Positions 25,898 through 35,111 of a stretch of DNA of 64,000 nt are shown here, piece after piece. Position numbers and translations under genes: made by a program. The notes below the pieces were generated by a model. The model did not search any database and was not told the origin of the DNA. It saw nothing but the letters and a program-made list of their open reading frames with translations. The stretch is from assembly GCF_900601905.1 (NCBI RefSeq), contig NZ_UWFA01000383.1, forward strand, positions 62,001 to 126,000, written 5' to 3'. The DNA is from Pseudomonas viridiflava (GTDB lineage: Bacteria; Pseudomonadota; Gammaproteobacteria; Pseudomonadales; Pseudomonadaceae). The number at the start of each line of letters is the position of its first letter. Position 1 is the stretch's first letter.

Positions 25898-26911
25898 ATG
25901 ACCCTGCAATCTGTACCCATCATCGATCTGGCACCGTTTTTTTCCGGTGAGCCTGAGGGCAAGGCCGCCGTGGCGCGCAAGGTCAGTCAGGCCTGCAAGG
26001 ACATTGGTTTTCTGGTGATCACCCATCACCAGATTCCTGCCGAGCTGATTCAGCGGGTGTCCACCCTGACTCGTGCATTCTTCGATCTGCCCTTGGCCCA
26101 GAAGCGCAAAGTCGACCGGCCCAGCCCTGAGATGGTGCGCGGCTACAGCGCGATCGCTGAAGAAAGCCTGTCCTATTCCCTGGAAGAAAGCGCCCCGGGG
26201 GATCTGAAAGAATCCTTCTCTATCGGCCCCAGCGACGTGCCGGAAGACGACTACTACCACAACGCAATCGCCGGTTCTCATTTCGCGCCCAACGTCTGGC
26301 CCCCTGAAACCCTGCTGCCGGGTTTTCAGCAGGCCTACCGCGAATACTTCACGGCGATGAGCGATCTGGCGGCGTCGATGATGCGCATCTTTGCCTTGGC
26401 CCTTGAGCTGGACGAAGACTATTTCGACAAGACCATCGACCGCCACATCAGCATGTTCCGCAGCCTGAGCTACCCGGACATCAAGTCGCAGGTTGAAGCC
26501 GGGCAGATGCGTGCCAGCGCCCACACCGATTACGGCAGCATGACCATCGTCCGTCCAGACAGCGCGCTGGGCGGTTTGCAGGTGCGCAATCAGTCGGGGG
26601 AGTGGGTGGAGGTGCCGTATGTCGAAGACGGTTTCGTGGTCAATATTGGCGATCTGATGATGCTCTGGACCAATGACCGCTGGATTTCCACCTTGCACCG
26701 GGTGGTCAATCCGCCGCTGGAAAGTGAAACCGACAACCGCCGCCAGTCTCTGGTGTTTTTCCATCAGCCCAACTACGACGCTTTGATCGAATGCCTGCCG
26801 GGTTGCCTGTCCGGGGGCCAACAACCTCGTCATGCGCCGGTCACGTCTGGCGACCATCTGCTGTCGAAATTCGTCAAGCAGACCACCTTCGGCGGCAGCA
26901 AGGTGGCCTGA
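25898..26911 (+). CDS. 2-oxoglutarate/Fe(II)-dependent oxygenase (isopenicillin N synthase-like)
   Basis: A 337-residue cytosolic dioxygenase with the two-domain plant-type layout. An N-terminal DIOX_N segment comes first (VPIIDLAPFFSG). A cupin core follows with iron ligands H209 and D211 (HTDYGS) and H267 (STLHRVV), and the 2-oxoglutarate-binding RRQS at R282/S284. The substrate is not determined by motif. Thymine 7-hydroxylase belongs to this superfamily, and the RutR-like box, the adjacent rut genes and the base-importer genes favour a pyrimidine or modified base. ATG at 25898 has a GGAG site; a GTG 13 codons upstream is unlikely. Its TGA overlaps the next gene's ATG by one base. Confidence 0.88.
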   Translation: MTLQSVPIIDLAPFFSGEPEGKAAVARKVSQACKDIGFLVITHHQIPAELIQRVSTLTRAFFDLPLAQKRKVDRPSPEMVRGYSAIAEESLSYSLEESAPGDLKESFSIGPSDVPEDDYYHNAIAGSHFAPNVWPPETLLPGFQQAYREYFTAMSDLAASMMRIFALALELDEDYFDKTIDRHISMFRSLSYPDIKSQVEAGQMRASAHTDYGSMTIVRPDSALGGLQVRNQSGEWVEVPYVEDGFVVNIGDLMMLWTNDRWISTLHRVVNPPLESETDNRRQSLVFFHQPNYDALIECLPGCLSGGQQPRHAPVTSGDHLLSKFVKQTTFGGSKVA

Positions 26912-27297
26912 TGAACAACCTGTCCTACGTCAATGTGTTCGCTCGCGACATTGTCGCCCTCAGCGATTTTTACGCACAGCTGTTTGGCTTCGCGGAAATC
27001 GAGGCAATCCGCTCACCGATCTTTCGTGGCCTGGACACCGGCAAGTCGTGCATCGGTTTCAACGCCCCTCAAGCGTACGAACTGCTGGGGCTTGGCGACT
27101 ATGCCGACAGCGTCGGGGTGAAGTTTCTGCTCAATATCGACGTCACGTCTCAGGCCGAGGTCGAGCGTCTGGTGCCGCTGGCGCAGGCCAGGGGCGCGAC
27201 CCTGATCAAGGCACCTTACCTGACGTATTACAACTGGTACCAGGCCGTGCTGCTGGATCCGGAGCAGAACGTGTTCCGTATCAATTTCATGCTTTGA
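26911..27297 (+). CDS. VOC (glyoxalase/bleomycin resistance-like) family protein
   Basis: A 128-residue vicinal-oxygen-chelate fold protein, one module of two beta-alpha-beta3 units (LSYVNVFARDIVALSDFYAQ and VKFLLNIDVTSQAEVERLVP). The C-terminal NWYQAVLLDPEQNVFRINFM has the typical Asp-Pro-x-x-Asn turn. VOC proteins use a divalent metal for lyase, isomerase or dioxygenase chemistry, and some only bind ligands. Clear metal ligands cannot be assigned from the short sequence. It is coupled by a TGATG overlap to the 2OG oxygenase and lies 45 bases before the importer genes, so it likely acts on the same imported compound or its oxidation product. Confidence 0.8.
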   Translation: MNNLSYVNVFARDIVALSDFYAQLFGFAEIEAIRSPIFRGLDTGKSCIGFNAPQAYELLGLGDYADSVGVKFLLNIDVTSQAEVERLVPLAQARGATLIKAPYLTYYNWYQAVLLDPEQNVFRINFML

Positions 27298-27342
27298 ATC
27301 CCCTCTCTGTTTCTTGCTAGCCAACCATCAGGATGATCAACA

Positions 27343-28434
27343 ATGCTCAACAGATTTCTAAAGCACAGCCTGGCTGCGGCGGTATTGCTCGGGCTGGCGA
27401 ACAGCGCATCGGCAGAGGGCCTGACCCTGGAAAAGCCGGCCAAGATTGCCATGGTCTACATCAGCCCTCGCAATGACGGCGGCTGGACTCAGGCGTTTGA
27501 CGAGTCCCGGGTCAAGCTGGAAAAAGAGCTCGGCACCAAAATTCAGTACGTCGAAAGCGTGCCGGAAAATGCTGCCGCCATTACCCCCGTCGTTGATCGG
27601 CTGATTTCCCGGGGCGCCAACGTGATCATCGGGACCGCGTTCGGCTACTCCGACACTTTCCTGGAGCTGGCGAAAAAGTATCCGAAGATTGCCTTCCTCA
27701 ATGGCTCGGGCACCACCAAAGCGCCGAACCTGGAATCCTTCTATGGCCGCACGTATGAAAGCCAGTACCTGTGCGGCATGGCGGCAGGCGCCGCTTCGAA
27801 AACCGGCAAGCTGGGCTTCGTCGCCGCCAACCCCTTCGGCCAGGTCAACTGGACCGTCAACGCCTTCGAGCTGGGCGCGCGACAGATCAACCCCAACGCT
27901 ACCGTCAACGTGATCTACACCGGTGCCTGGAACGACCCGGTCAAAGAACGCGCCGCCGCCATGGCCCTGATCGACAACGGCGCCGACGTGATCGGCCAGC
28001 ACGTGGACAGCCCGACCCCGCAGATTGTCGCTCAGGAACGCGGCGTTTTGGGCACCGGTCACCATCGCGACCTGAGCGAGTTCGCGCCCAAGGCCACCAT
28101 CTGTTCATCGGCCTGGGTCTGGGACCGCTTTCTCGGCCCTGAGCTGAAAAAGGTCATTGCCGGTAACTGGGTACCCAACCCCAATGGCGCGTTGCTGTCC
28201 ATGGAGCAGGGCGGCACCGATATCACCCTGACCGCTGGCGAGCGCATTTCGCCGGAGAACAAAAAGAAGATCGAACTGGCCCGCGAAGAGCTTATGAACG
28301 GAGAAAAGATCATCTACAGTGGCCCGATGAGTGATCGCGACGGCAAAGAACGTATTGCGGCTGGCAGCCATATGTCCGACGGCGACTTGTGGAAAATGGA
28401 CTGGTTTGTCAAAGGCGTGGCCTCCCAGCAATGA
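27343..28434 (+). CDS. BMP-family ABC transporter substrate-binding protein (nucleoside/base type)
   Basis: A 363-residue periplasmic binding protein with signal peptide ending near SASAEG. The BMP (basic membrane protein) family features are visible: KIAMVYISPRNDGGWTQAFD, DRLISRGANVIIGTAFGYSD, YGRTYESQYLCGMAAGAASK and HVDSPTPQIVAQERGVLGTG. Characterised BMP proteins bind nucleosides or purines. It is the first of four coupled genes for a complete importer. Its stop overlaps the ATPase start (ATGA). Confidence 0.9.
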   Translation: MLNRFLKHSLAAAVLLGLANSASAEGLTLEKPAKIAMVYISPRNDGGWTQAFDESRVKLEKELGTKIQYVESVPENAAAITPVVDRLISRGANVIIGTAFGYSDTFLELAKKYPKIAFLNGSGTTKAPNLESFYGRTYESQYLCGMAAGAASKTGKLGFVAANPFGQVNWTVNAFELGARQINPNATVNVIYTGAWNDPVKERAAAMALIDNGADVIGQHVDSPTPQIVAQERGVLGTGHHRDLSEFAPKATICSSAWVWDRFLGPELKKVIAGNWVPNPNGALLSMEQGGTDITLTAGERISPENKKKIELAREELMNGEKIIYSGPMSDRDGKERIAAGSHMSDGDLWKMDWFVKGVASQQ

Positions 28435-29945
28435 GTCAGGCGAGCGCGATCCAACTCACCGGCATCAGCAAATCATTCGACGGCTTTCAGGCCCTGACTG
28501 ACGCGCATTTCACCGGCAAGTGGGGTGAGGTGCATGCGTTGCTTGGCGAGAACGGCGCCGGTAAGTCTTCACTGATGAATATCGCCGCCGGATTGTATGC
28601 GCCGCAGAGCGGGTCGCTGCTCATTGATGACAACCCGGTGCGGCTTGGCGGCCCCAAGGACGCCAGCCGTCATCGTATCGGCATGGTTCATCAGCATTTC
28701 AAACTGGTACGGCCGTTTACCGTCGCCCAGAACATTCTGCTCGGCCTGACTGATTCGCCGGGGCAGGGCAGCTACAGCAAGCGGCTGCTGGTCCTTGAAC
28801 AGCAGATCAGCGCCAAGGCTCAGGAACTGGGCTTTGCCATTGATCCCCGGCAAACCATCGAGAACCTGTCGATTGCCGAGCAGCAGCGGGTGGAAATCCT
28901 CAAGGTCCTGCTGGCTGGCGCGCGGATCCTGATTCTTGACGAGCCCACGGCCGTGCTCACCGATCAGGAGGCTGAACGCCTGCTGACCACCGTGCAGTCG
29001 TTTGCCCGCCAGGGCGCGGCGGTGATTCTGGTCACCCACAAGATGTCCGACGTGAAGCGTTACGCCGATCGGGTCACGGTCATGCGCGGCGGCCGGACCG
29101 TGGAAACCCTCGACCCCAAGACCGTTTCGGTGGAGCAATTGGTGCGGCTTACGGTGGGTGAGTCGCAAGCTGCGGGCGAGCAGGCCAGGGCGCCAGCGGG
29201 TGAGGCACGGCTGACGCTGCGTAACCTGCGCTCGCCGCCGGGTCAGGGGCCGTTGGCGGGGGTCGACATGACCTTGCACGCCGGGCAGATCTACGGCATT
29301 GCGGGGGTCGGCGGCAATGGTCAGAGCGAACTGGCCAACGCGTTGATGGGCCTGCCTCAGGCCGTGGAAGGTGAAATGCTGCTGCAAGGGTTTGGCGATT
29401 TGTGTGGCGCGCCTGCCGAGCGCAGGCGTGATCTGCGCATTGCGTGCATCCCCGCTGATCGCTACGGCGCAGCGCTGGCCGGTTCGCTGTCGGTGGCTGA
29501 GAACTTCGGCATCGGCCAGATTCACAGCGGGCGCTATGGATCGTTCTTTCGGCTGCGCGGCAAACGTATGGAACAGGACGCCACCGAGGCCATCAGCGCG
29601 TTCGACGTTCAGGGCGTGCGCTCCTTGCAACAGAAAGCGGCTCTGCTGTCCGGGGGCAACGCGCAGAAACTGGTGATCGCCCGGGAATTCAGCCGCGATC
29701 CACAGCTGGTGCTGGTGCACAGCCCCAGTCGCGGCCTGGACGCCAAGGCCACGGCTGCAGTGCATGCACGGCTGCGTGCGGCACGCGCTGCCGGTGCGGC
29801 GGTGCTGGTGATCAGCGAAGACCTGGATGAAGTGCTGATGCTGGCAGACCGCATCGGCGTCATGAACAGCGGCCGCATCGTCGCAGAATTCGAATGCCCG
29901 GCAGACCGCCAGGCCATCGGCAAGGCCATGGTGAGTCATGACTGA
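28431..29945 (+). CDS. Nucleoside/base-type ABC transporter ATP-binding protein (tandem ABC domains)
   Basis: A 504-residue protein with two ABC cassettes, as in the sugar/nucleoside CUT2-like group. The first has Walker A LLGENGAGKSSLMN, signature LSIAEQQRVEILKVL and Walker B ILILDEPTAVL. The second is degenerate: GVGGNGQSELANAL replaces Walker A, LSGGNAQKLVIARE keeps the signature, and VLVHSPSRGLD lacks the usual Walker B carboxylate pattern. The asymmetry is typical of this subfamily. It starts at ATGA overlapping the BMP stop and ends inside the next permease start, so all four importer genes are one operon. Confidence 0.93.
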   Translation: MSQASAIQLTGISKSFDGFQALTDAHFTGKWGEVHALLGENGAGKSSLMNIAAGLYAPQSGSLLIDDNPVRLGGPKDASRHRIGMVHQHFKLVRPFTVAQNILLGLTDSPGQGSYSKRLLVLEQQISAKAQELGFAIDPRQTIENLSIAEQQRVEILKVLLAGARILILDEPTAVLTDQEAERLLTTVQSFARQGAAVILVTHKMSDVKRYADRVTVMRGGRTVETLDPKTVSVEQLVRLTVGESQAAGEQARAPAGEARLTLRNLRSPPGQGPLAGVDMTLHAGQIYGIAGVGGNGQSELANALMGLPQAVEGEMLLQGFGDLCGAPAERRRDLRIACIPADRYGAALAGSLSVAENFGIGQIHSGRYGSFFRLRGKRMEQDATEAISAFDVQGVRSLQQKAALLSGGNAQKLVIAREFSRDPQLVLVHSPSRGLDAKATAAVHARLRAARAAGAAVLVISEDLDEVLMLADRIGVMNSGRIVAEFECPADRQAIGKAMVSHD

Positions 29946-31071
29946 CCTTACAACCCAAGCAATCGGGCAATCTGCTGTGCCCACCCGAGCCCGACGCCAA
30001 CCACTGCTGGCCCGGCGTTACACCCTGGAAATCCGCCAGCAACTGGCCTGGCACTGGCAGGCACTGATCATCGGCCTGGCGCTGCTGGTCGGGCTGGGTA
30101 TTTCGGCGGTGATTCTGGTGGGCGCGGGTGTACCGGCCACCGAGCTGCTCAATGAATTCGTGGTCTTGACGGTACTCGACCCACAGAACTTCAAGGCGGT
30201 GCTGTTTCAGGCGGCACCGATGATTCTCGTCGGACTGGCCGGATGCATGGCGTTTCGTGCGCGCTTCTGGAACCTGGGGCTGGAAGGCCAGATGATCTGG
30301 GGCGGCATCGGTGCGACCGCCATCTCGCTGTTCGAAGTCGGCCCTGAATCGACTCGCTTGCCGTTGATGCTGGCGACGGCAATGGTCTGCGCCATGCTCT
30401 GGACGGTGGCCCCGGTGCTGCTCAAATTGCGGCTCAAGGTCAACGAGATCATCTCGACACTGATGCTCAATTACATCGCAGCCAACTTTCTGCTGCATCT
30501 GCTGTACGGCAGCTGGAAAGACCCGCGCGACAACTTTCCGTACTCGCCAGCCTTGCGCAGTTTTGAGCGGTTGCCGGATCTGCTCGACGGCTATAACGCG
30601 GCAATCGTCCTGGCGATCATCGTGACCCTGTTCGCGTTGTGGTTCATCGGTATTTCCCGGGCGGGTCTGTACTTGCGTTTCGTCGATGCCAACCCCCGCG
30701 TGGCCGGGGCAGTGGGCGTGCCCGTGGGCAAAATGATCATCGGCACGGTGCTGCTTTCCGGTGCGCTGGCGGGTATCGCCGGGTTTATCGTCACCGCCGG
30801 GCAGGAAGGGCGCCTGACCCAGTCGTTCTATCAGGGCTATGGCTTTTCCGGGATTCTGATCGCCTTTCTGGCCCGCAATAACCCGCTCGCCGCCACCATC
30901 GTCGCGCTGTTGGTGGCGCTGCTGTTCGTGGCCGGACGCAGCTTGCAGGTGTTCTACCAGATACCGTTTTCCATGGTGCAACTGATCCAGGCCATCCTGG
31001 TGATTTGCGTGGCCTCGTCGGATTTTTTCATTCGCCATCGCATGTGCGTGATTCAGAAGGCAGAGCAGTAA
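29938..31071 (+). CDS. ABC importer permease 1 (nucleoside/base type)
   Basis: A 377-residue inner-membrane permease of the BPD_transp_2 family. It has about nine helices and the conserved EIISTLMLNYIAANFLLHLL and SRAGLYLRFVDANPRVAGAV segments typical of BMP-dependent nucleoside transporters. It pairs with the next gene's permease and the double ATPase. Its ATG overlaps the ATPase gene by 8 bases. Confidence 0.9.
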   Translation: MTDLTTQAIGQSAVPTRARRQPLLARRYTLEIRQQLAWHWQALIIGLALLVGLGISAVILVGAGVPATELLNEFVVLTVLDPQNFKAVLFQAAPMILVGLAGCMAFRARFWNLGLEGQMIWGGIGATAISLFEVGPESTRLPLMLATAMVCAMLWTVAPVLLKLRLKVNEIISTLMLNYIAANFLLHLLYGSWKDPRDNFPYSPALRSFERLPDLLDGYNAAIVLAIIVTLFALWFIGISRAGLYLRFVDANPRVAGAVGVPVGKMIIGTVLLSGALAGIAGFIVTAGQEGRLTQSFYQGYGFSGILIAFLARNNPLAATIVALLVALLFVAGRSLQVFYQIPFSMVQLIQAILVICVASSDFFIRHRMCVIQKAEQ

Positions 31072-32009
31072 TGGACATGATCGCCAACTGGCTGGGCAAT
31101 TCCCCGGACTTCGCCGTACCGTTCGCACTCGCCGCTTTGGGGCTGATCCTCACCGAGCGCGCAGGCGTCCTGGCGCTGGGAGCCGAAGGCTTGATGCTGG
31201 TGGGTGCGCTGGTCGGCATCGGCGCGCAGTTGAGCTTTGGCACACCGATGATCTCGCTGGTCCTGGCGATGCTTGCCGCCAGCGTGGTGTCCTTGCTGTT
31301 CGCCCTGATGGTGCTGGTGATGCGCATCAATCAGGTCATCGCCGGGCTGGCGCTGGTGTTCTTCTGCCAGGGGCTGACGGGATTGCTCGGCACCCTGCTG
31401 GAATGGACCAACCATCCGGTGACGGGCTTGTCGGCGGTGGCGCTCTGGCCGCTGTCCGAGCTGCCGTTGATTGGCAAGGTGTTCATCCAGAATCCGCTGG
31501 TTTACCTCACGCCGCTGATTTTCTTCGCCGTGGTCTGGTTTCTGTATCGCAGCAACGCAGGCCTGCGCTTGCGGGCGGTGGGTGAAAACCCGCAAGCGGC
31601 GGACGCGGCAGGTATCTCCGTGCTCGGTTACCGACTGGCGGCAATTCTGGCCGGTGCCGCACTGATCGGCCTGGCGGGCGGTTACATCTCGGTGCTCAGC
31701 ACCAAAATGTGGATCGCCGACATGACCGGCGGTCGCGGCTGGATTGCCGTCTCGCTGGTGATCTTCGCTCGTTGGTCACCCTGGCGCGCCCTGGCCGGTG
31801 CGGTGCTGTTCGGCTGCATTGAAGCACTGATCCCGCAACTGGCCTCCACCGGGATCCGCTTGCCTCAGTACTTCGTTTTGATGACGCCCTATGCCGTTAC
31901 GTTGCTGGTCATGATCTGGGTCGCCATGGGCATGCGCGGATCGAACCAGGGCTCGGGTAGCCAGCCCGGAGCATTGGGGGAGCCGTTTATCCGGGAAGAG
32001 CGGCGGTAG
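31071..32009 (+). CDS. ABC importer permease 2 (nucleoside/base type)
   Basis: A 312-residue permease, the second subunit of the importer. Helices with LTERAGVLALGAEGLMLVGA, LRAVGENPQAADAAGISVLG and TGGRGWIAVSLVIFARWSPW match the family. Its ATG overlaps the stop of permease 1 (TAATG). It ends the operon of oxygenase, VOC, BMP, ATPase and two permeases. About 190 bases follow before the GAF gene. Confidence 0.9.
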   Translation: MDMIANWLGNSPDFAVPFALAALGLILTERAGVLALGAEGLMLVGALVGIGAQLSFGTPMISLVLAMLAASVVSLLFALMVLVMRINQVIAGLALVFFCQGLTGLLGTLLEWTNHPVTGLSAVALWPLSELPLIGKVFIQNPLVYLTPLIFFAVVWFLYRSNAGLRLRAVGENPQAADAAGISVLGYRLAAILAGAALIGLAGGYISVLSTKMWIADMTGGRGWIAVSLVIFARWSPWRALAGAVLFGCIEALIPQLASTGIRLPQYFVLMTPYAVTLLVMIWVAMGMRGSNQGSGSQPGALGEPFIREERR

Positions 32010-32203
32010 GCAGGTCAAGACGTCCTTGCAAAACCCCATTCGCAGCCTGATGCCGCTTGTGCGCGCCTGCAAAAACCTCGGCATTGCCCTTGGTCAGTAG
32101 CGCTGCCAAACCGTCCAGCCGGTGTGACAAGGCGGCTGTTGCTGGAAAGAGGGCCCGCACGTAGGATGCCGGGTGGCACGGGTTTTGTGACCCAGGCCTC
32201 ACA

Positions 32204-32731
32204 ATGTGGCGTAATCGACCCCTTCGAGTGATAAAAGACGTGACAGCAATCCTATTGAGTGCGGCTGAAATAGCGGCTATCGCCGAAGTCGAGTCGACCT
32301 CTGACATTTTGCGGCTGATGACGCGGCTGACGCATTTGCGTTTCGCCGCCATCGCCAAGGTAACGGAACAGCGTTGGGTCGCCTGTGCGGTGGACGATGA
32401 GATCCATTTTGGTGTCGGCCCCGGTGACGAACTGGCTATTGAATTGACCATTTGCAACGAGGTCCGAAGGGACCGTTCAGCGGTGGTGATTTCCTGCGTC
32501 AGCGATGACCCGCGCTTCAAGGACCATCCGCTGCCCAAGCTCTATGGGTTCGAAAGCTATCTGTCGCTGCCGATCATGCTCAGTGACGGCTCGTTCTTCG
32601 GCACGCTATGCGGGCTTGACCCGTTGCCAGCCAAGCTCGATGACCCTGATCTGATTCAGACGCTGGAAATCTTCGCCCGCCTGATTGGCACAACGCTGGA
32701 CTTGCATGCTCGCGTCGTAGCGTCGGTCTAG
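32204..32731 (+). CDS. Stand-alone GAF-domain protein
   Basis: A 175-residue protein with a single GAF domain: IAEVESTSDILRLMTRLTHL, FAAIAKVTEQRWVACAVDDE, LCGLDPLP and the last helix. It resembles the input GAF of histidine kinases and diguanylate cyclases, but no output domain follows before the stop. GAF domains bind small molecules or cyclic nucleotides. An in-frame GTG at 32228 could be the true start. It lies between the importer operon and a chemoreceptor with no overlap to either, so it looks orphan. Confidence 0.7.
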   Translation: MWRNRPLRVIKDVTAILLSAAEIAAIAEVESTSDILRLMTRLTHLRFAAIAKVTEQRWVACAVDDEIHFGVGPGDELAIELTICNEVRRDRSAVVISCVSDDPRFKDHPLPKLYGFESYLSLPIMLSDGSFFGTLCGLDPLPAKLDDPDLIQTLEIFARLIGTTLDLHARVVASV

Positions 32732-32964
32732 AAACGTTTTGCAATGAATCCCTCTGCCGGGCTGTCTTGTCCCGGCAACCCCTCTTGAATCAAGCCGCTG
32801 CGCCGGATGCATCAGGTCACCGGCCTGGCCGTGCGTGGCCGATTTGTTCCGGTGGCTGAAACGTTTTCGCTACAATGATGTCACTTTGATGCCACGCATT
32901 ATGGATGTGCGTCCAAGAGAGCAAGGTCGCCCTCACACCTTCGAATCAATCCGGGACGGTTTTT

Positions 32965-34863
32965 ATGCTCACAGCGGTTAACAAAACACTCGCCAATATC
33001 AGTGTCAAAGCGAAACTTTCACTGGGTTTCGCCCTGGTGCTGATATTGACCTGCCTGATTGCCTTCACCGGTTGGTCGGGTTTGCAATCGCTGGCAGAGC
33101 GTGGCGACAAGGTCGCGGAGATTTCGCTGCTCAATGAGCAGGCCCGGGATCTGCGGATTGCCCGCCTGAGCTACATGCTCAACCCGGACACCGAGCGCGC
33201 CACCAACGTCACCACCACACTGGGCAAACTGCAGGCTCAGACCGACAAGATGAAAACCCTGTTTACCACGGGCGCAAGTCTGGGGTTGATTGGCGAGGTG
33301 AGCGGTGCCGTCGGCATCTACAAGACCCACTTCAATGAGTTTGTGCAGGCTACCCAGGGCCGTGATGCGGCACGCGCTGCCATCAACGCTCAGGTTGAGA
33401 CGATGACGCTCGATCTGGAGAAACTCCAGGATCAGGGGCGCGAATCCGACGCTGATGCTCGCGCGATGACGACTCAGCAACGCCTCATTCAACAGGCGCG
33501 TTCCCAGACCCAGACGTACATCTACAGCGCCAAGTCCGAGTATCTGCCTGCTGCGCTGGCAGCGATTGATGCGGCGCGCAATAACCTGAAGAACCTCACT
33601 CAGTTCGCACCGCAGGCGACCCAGGGCATTGATCAGTCGCTGGTGGCGTTTCGCACAGCGGTGGGCCAGTTCACCGATAGCGTGAACAAGGCCGCACAAG
33701 TGCAGATCGCACTCACCGACGACGTGACCCGTTTGCTCGACGCCAGCAAGCAGATGACGGCCAACCAGATCGTGCTGCGTACCAACGATGTACATGAGGC
33801 CAATCTGTTGCTGAGCGGCGCAACGCTGGCGGCGTTGCTGTTCGGCGTCCTTGCGGCGTGGGTGATCACCGGCCTGATCGTCGGGCCACTGATGCAGACC
33901 TTACGCAATGCCGAGTTGGTGGCGGCTGGCGATTTGAGCCAGGACGTGGTCGTGACCCGTCGTGATGAACTGGGCCAGTTGCAAACCAGCATGCAGCGCA
34001 TGACTGTCAACCTTCGTCAGTTGATCGGTGGTATCCGCGACGGTGTCGTGCAGATCGCCAGCGCTGCCGAGCAATTGTCTGCCGTCACTGAGCAGACCAG
34101 CGCCGGGGTCAACAGCCAGAAGGTCGAGACCGACCAGGTGGCCACGGCCATGAATGAAATGACCGCGACGGTGCAGGAAGTCGCACGCAATGCCGAGGAC
34201 GCCTCCGAAGCGGCCGTCAATGCCAGCCGCGAGGCGAAGCAGGGCGATGAAGTGGTGACCCAGGCGATGCAGCAGATCGAGCGTCTGGCCGATGAGGTGG
34301 GCCATTCCACCGAAGCCATGAACGACTTGCAGACTGAAAGCGACAAGATCGGCAGCGTGCTGGACGTGATCAAGGCGGTGGCCCAGCAAACCAATCTGCT
34401 GGCTCTCAACGCCGCGATTGAAGCGGCACGGGCCGGTGAGGCCGGGCGCGGTTTCGCGGTGGTAGCTGATGAAGTGCGCAGCCTGGCCCAGCGTACCCAG
34501 ACCTCTACCGAAGAGATCGAAGGCCTGATCAGCGGCTTGCAGACCGGCACCAAGCGGGTCGCGACCATCCTCGAAAACAGCCGGGCGTTGACCGACAGCA
34601 GCGTGCAACTGACCCGCCGTGCGGGAACATCGCTGGAGAGCATCACGCGTTCGGTATCGTCCATCGAGTCGATGAACCAGCAAATCGCCGCCGCTGCCGA
34701 ACAGCAGAGCGCGGTGGCCGAGGAGATCAACCGCAGCGTACTCAACGTGCGCGACATCTCTGAACAGACCTCCGCCGCCAGCGAAGAGACGGCCGCGTCC
34801 AGTGTTGAACTGGCACGCCTGGGCGTGCATCTGCAAACCATGGTAGGTAAGTTCAAGGTTTAA
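32965..34863 (+). CDS. Methyl-accepting chemotaxis protein with an HBM (McpS-like) sensor
   Basis: A 632-residue transmembrane chemoreceptor. TM1 is near residues 16-38. A long all-helical periplasmic helical bimodular domain follows ([20 protein letters not shown]). TM2 comes next ([20 protein letters not shown]), then HAMP and a signalling hairpin with [23 protein letters not shown] receptors such as P. putida McpS sense TCA intermediates and acetate; the ligand here is not proved. It has no CheR-tethering pentapeptide. ATG at 32965 was chosen because the upstream in-frame ATG adds 20 non-conserved residues. Confidence 0.92.
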   Translation: MLTAVNKTLANISVKAKLSLGFALVLILTCLIAFTGWSGLQSLAERGDKVAEISLLNEQARDLRIARLSYMLNPDTERATNVTTTLGKLQAQTDKMKTLFTTGASLGLIGEVSGAVGIYKTHFNEFVQATQGRDAARAAINAQVETMTLDLEKLQDQGRESDADARAMTTQQRLIQQARSQTQTYIYSAKSEYLPAALAAIDAARNNLKNLTQFAPQATQGIDQSLVAFRTAVGQFTDSVNKAAQVQIALTDDVTRLLDASKQMTANQIVLRTNDVHEANLLLSGATLAALLFGVLAAWVITGLIVGPLMQTLRNAELVAAGDLSQDVVVTRRDELGQLQTSMQRMTVNLRQLIGGIRDGVVQIASAAEQLSAVTEQTSAGVNSQKVETDQVATAMNEMTATVQEVARNAEDASEAAVNASREAKQGDEVVTQAMQQIERLADEVGHSTEAMNDLQTESDKIGSVLDVIKAVAQQTNLLALNAAIEAARAGEAGRGFAVVADEVRSLAQRTQTSTEEIEGLISGLQTGTKRVATILENSRALTDSSVQLTRRAGTSLESITRSVSSIESMNQQIAAAAEQQSAVAEEINRSVLNVRDISEQTSAASEETAASSVELARLGVHLQTMVGKFKV

Positions 34864-34889
34864 AGGGAGTTAACTGCAAGGCACAACCT

Positions 34890-34979
34890 GTGGGAGCAAG
34901 CTTGCTTGCGAAGGCTGTATTCCAGGCGATAAATAACTTCCGGGTGGCATGGCCTCTTCGCGAGCAAGCTCGCTCCCAC
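34890..34979. repeat. REPIN (GTGGGAGCAAGCTTGCTTGCGAAG class)
   Basis: A 90-bp inverted pair, arms GTGGGAGCAAGCTTGCTTGC and GCGAGCAAGCTCGCTCCCAC, after the chemoreceptor gene. Confidence 0.92.
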
Positions 34980-35111
34980 AGATAGATTTTACTCAAACCA
35001 ACGGGTGTGAGTTCAAGGTACGGGCCGTCAAGAAATCGAACTATCAACAAGCACAACGGGTCGGTTAATACAACGCCATTTTGAATGGCTCGAACCGACC
35101 CGGAGCCTTGC

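Noticed and set aside
28569-31128. Long minus-strand open frames opposite the ABC ATPase and permease 1
   Set aside because: They lie antisense to overlapping coding genes with clear ABC motifs and encode His/Gln/Arg-rich sequences without a domain.
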